Assembly: GCA_026984595.1 (NCBI GenBank)
Contig: JALSRW010000004.1
Span: 1-5,917, forward strand
Direction: 5' to 3'
Length of the DNA: 5,917 nucleotides
Origin: Alphaproteobacteria bacterium
GTDB lineage: Bacteria; Pseudomonadota; Alphaproteobacteria; Geminicoccales; Geminicoccaceae
Shown here: positions 5,162-5,917 of the stretch, one piece after another
How positions within the stretch are numbered: the stretch's first letter is position 1
Layout of the letters: the number at the start of each line of letters is the position of its first letter
Notes under the pieces: generated by a model
The model's database searches: none
Told to the model about the DNA's origin: nothing
The model's input: the letters and a program-made list of their open reading frames with translations, nothing else
Program-made: the position numbers and the translations under genes

Positions 5162-5917
5162 GCTGCGAGTGCCCGGTCGAGATCGGCGATCAGATCCTCG
5201 GCCTCCTCGAGGCCCACCGAGACGCGGATCAGATCCTCGGTGATGCCCATCGTCAGCCGCTCGGCTTCGGGAATGCGGGAGTGGGTGGTGCTGGCGGGAT
5301 GGGTGGCGAGGCTCTTGGCATCGCCGAGATTGTTGGAGATCGCGATCAGCCGCAGGCGGTCGAGCACGGCGAAGGCCCGCTCCCTGCCGCCGCCCGTGCG
5401 AAAGGCAAGCACCGTGCCGCCGCCCTGCATCTGGCGGCGGGCGAGACGGTGCTGGGGATGGCTCTCGAGCCCGGGATAGAGCACCCGTTCGACCGCCGGA
5501 TGGGCTTCCAGAAAGGCGGCGAGCCTGCCGGCGGTCTCGTTCTGGGCCGCCACCCGCAGTGGCAGGGTCTCGAGACCCTTGAGGAGCACCCAGGCATTGA
5601 ACGGGCTCAGCGCCGGACCGGTATGCTTGAGATAGGGCACCAGTTTCTTTTCGTGGAACCGGCGATCGCTCAGGATCACCCCACCGAGGCAGCGGCCCTG
5701 GCCGTCGATATGTTTGGTGGCGGAATAGACCACGATGTCCGCACCGAGCGCGAGGGGCCGCTGCAGGAGCGGGGTGGCCAGCACATTGTCGACGATCACC
5801 CGCGCACCGGCGGCATGGGCCAGCCGCGCGACGGCGGCGATGTCGACCAGCTCGAGGGTCGGATTGCCGGGGCTTTCCAGGAGCACGAGGCGGGTCGGGC
5901 GCTCCAGCGCCCGCGCC
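5158..5917 (-). CDS. metZ: O-succinylhomoserine sulfhydrylase (MetZ), 5' end outside window
   Basis: This is the C-terminal 252 residues of a PLP-dependent Cys/Met-metabolism enzyme; the reading frame continues past the right edge. The family converts an O-acylhomoserine and sulfide to homocysteine in cytoplasmic methionine synthesis. Visible landmarks are LLESPGNPTLELVD near the edge, the cofactor-binding Asp in VDNVLATPLLQRPL, and the Schiff-base lysine in SATKHIDGQGR (codon at 5713-5715). Later come SPFNAWVLLKGLETL, SNNLGDAKSLATHPAST and a terminal RVSVGLEEAEDL. GQGR after the lysine and the LLQRPLALGAD stretch resemble MetZ more than cystathionine gamma-synthase or the O-acetylhomoserine enzyme. 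A related acyl-homoserine specificity is not excluded without the N-terminal part. The stop overlaps the hydratase start by 4 bp, so this is the first visible gene of the operon; its promoter lies outside. Confidence 0.85.
   Translation of the reverse strand, partial: ARALERPTRLVLLESPGNPTLELVDIAAVARLAHAAGARVIVDNVLATPLLQRPLALGADIVVYSATKHIDGQGRCLGGVILSDRRFHEKKLVPYLKHTGPALSPFNAWVLLKGLETLPLRVAAQNETAGRLAAFLEAHPAVERVLYPGLESHPQHRLARRQMQGGGTVLAFRTGGGRERAFAVLDRLRLIAISNNLGDAKSLATHPASTTHSRIPEAERLTMGITEDLIRVSVGLEEAEDLIADLDRALAA

Overview
The window is GC-rich (about two thirds G+C by eye). Its gene content suggests a proteobacterium, most likely an alphaproteobacterium: it has a short XRE regulator of a type common in Rhodospirillales and Rhizobiales, a MetZ-type sulfhydrylase, and a penicillin-amidase-family periplasmic acylase. 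This placement rests on protein character only; there is no rRNA or other marker gene.

Layout, left to right. Positions 1-141 are non-coding. They carry a strong sigma70-type promoter that reads leftward out of the window, with a 25-bp interrupted palindrome lying over its spacer and -10 box. A rightward Nudix hydrolase follows (142-609). Every other gene is on the minus strand. A small XRE regulator (641-1072) converges on the Nudix gene; its likely intrinsic terminator lies inside the last codons of the Nudix gene. An AT-rich intergenic stretch (1073-1244) holds a weak terminator for the upstream operon and a diverged copy of the left-edge palindrome.

The rest is one compact minus-strand gene string, transcribed from the right edge: metZ (5' end outside the window), a MaoC/hot-dog hydratase (ATGA overlap with metZ), a membrane-anchored penicillin-amidase-type acylase (17-bp gap) and an XRE regulator with a degenerate S24/LexA-like domain (45-bp gap from the preferred start). 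The spacing suggests one transcript.

How the genes might work together is inference. MetZ makes homocysteine from O-succinylhomoserine, the hydratase should act on an acyl-CoA or similar thioester, and the acylase should cut an amide bond in the periplasm. The terminal regulator may sense a small molecule rather than DNA damage, because its S24 domain lacks the usual catalytic lysine. I recognise no named pathway that uses this combination. No mobile element, CRISPR array, tRNA or rRNA is visible.
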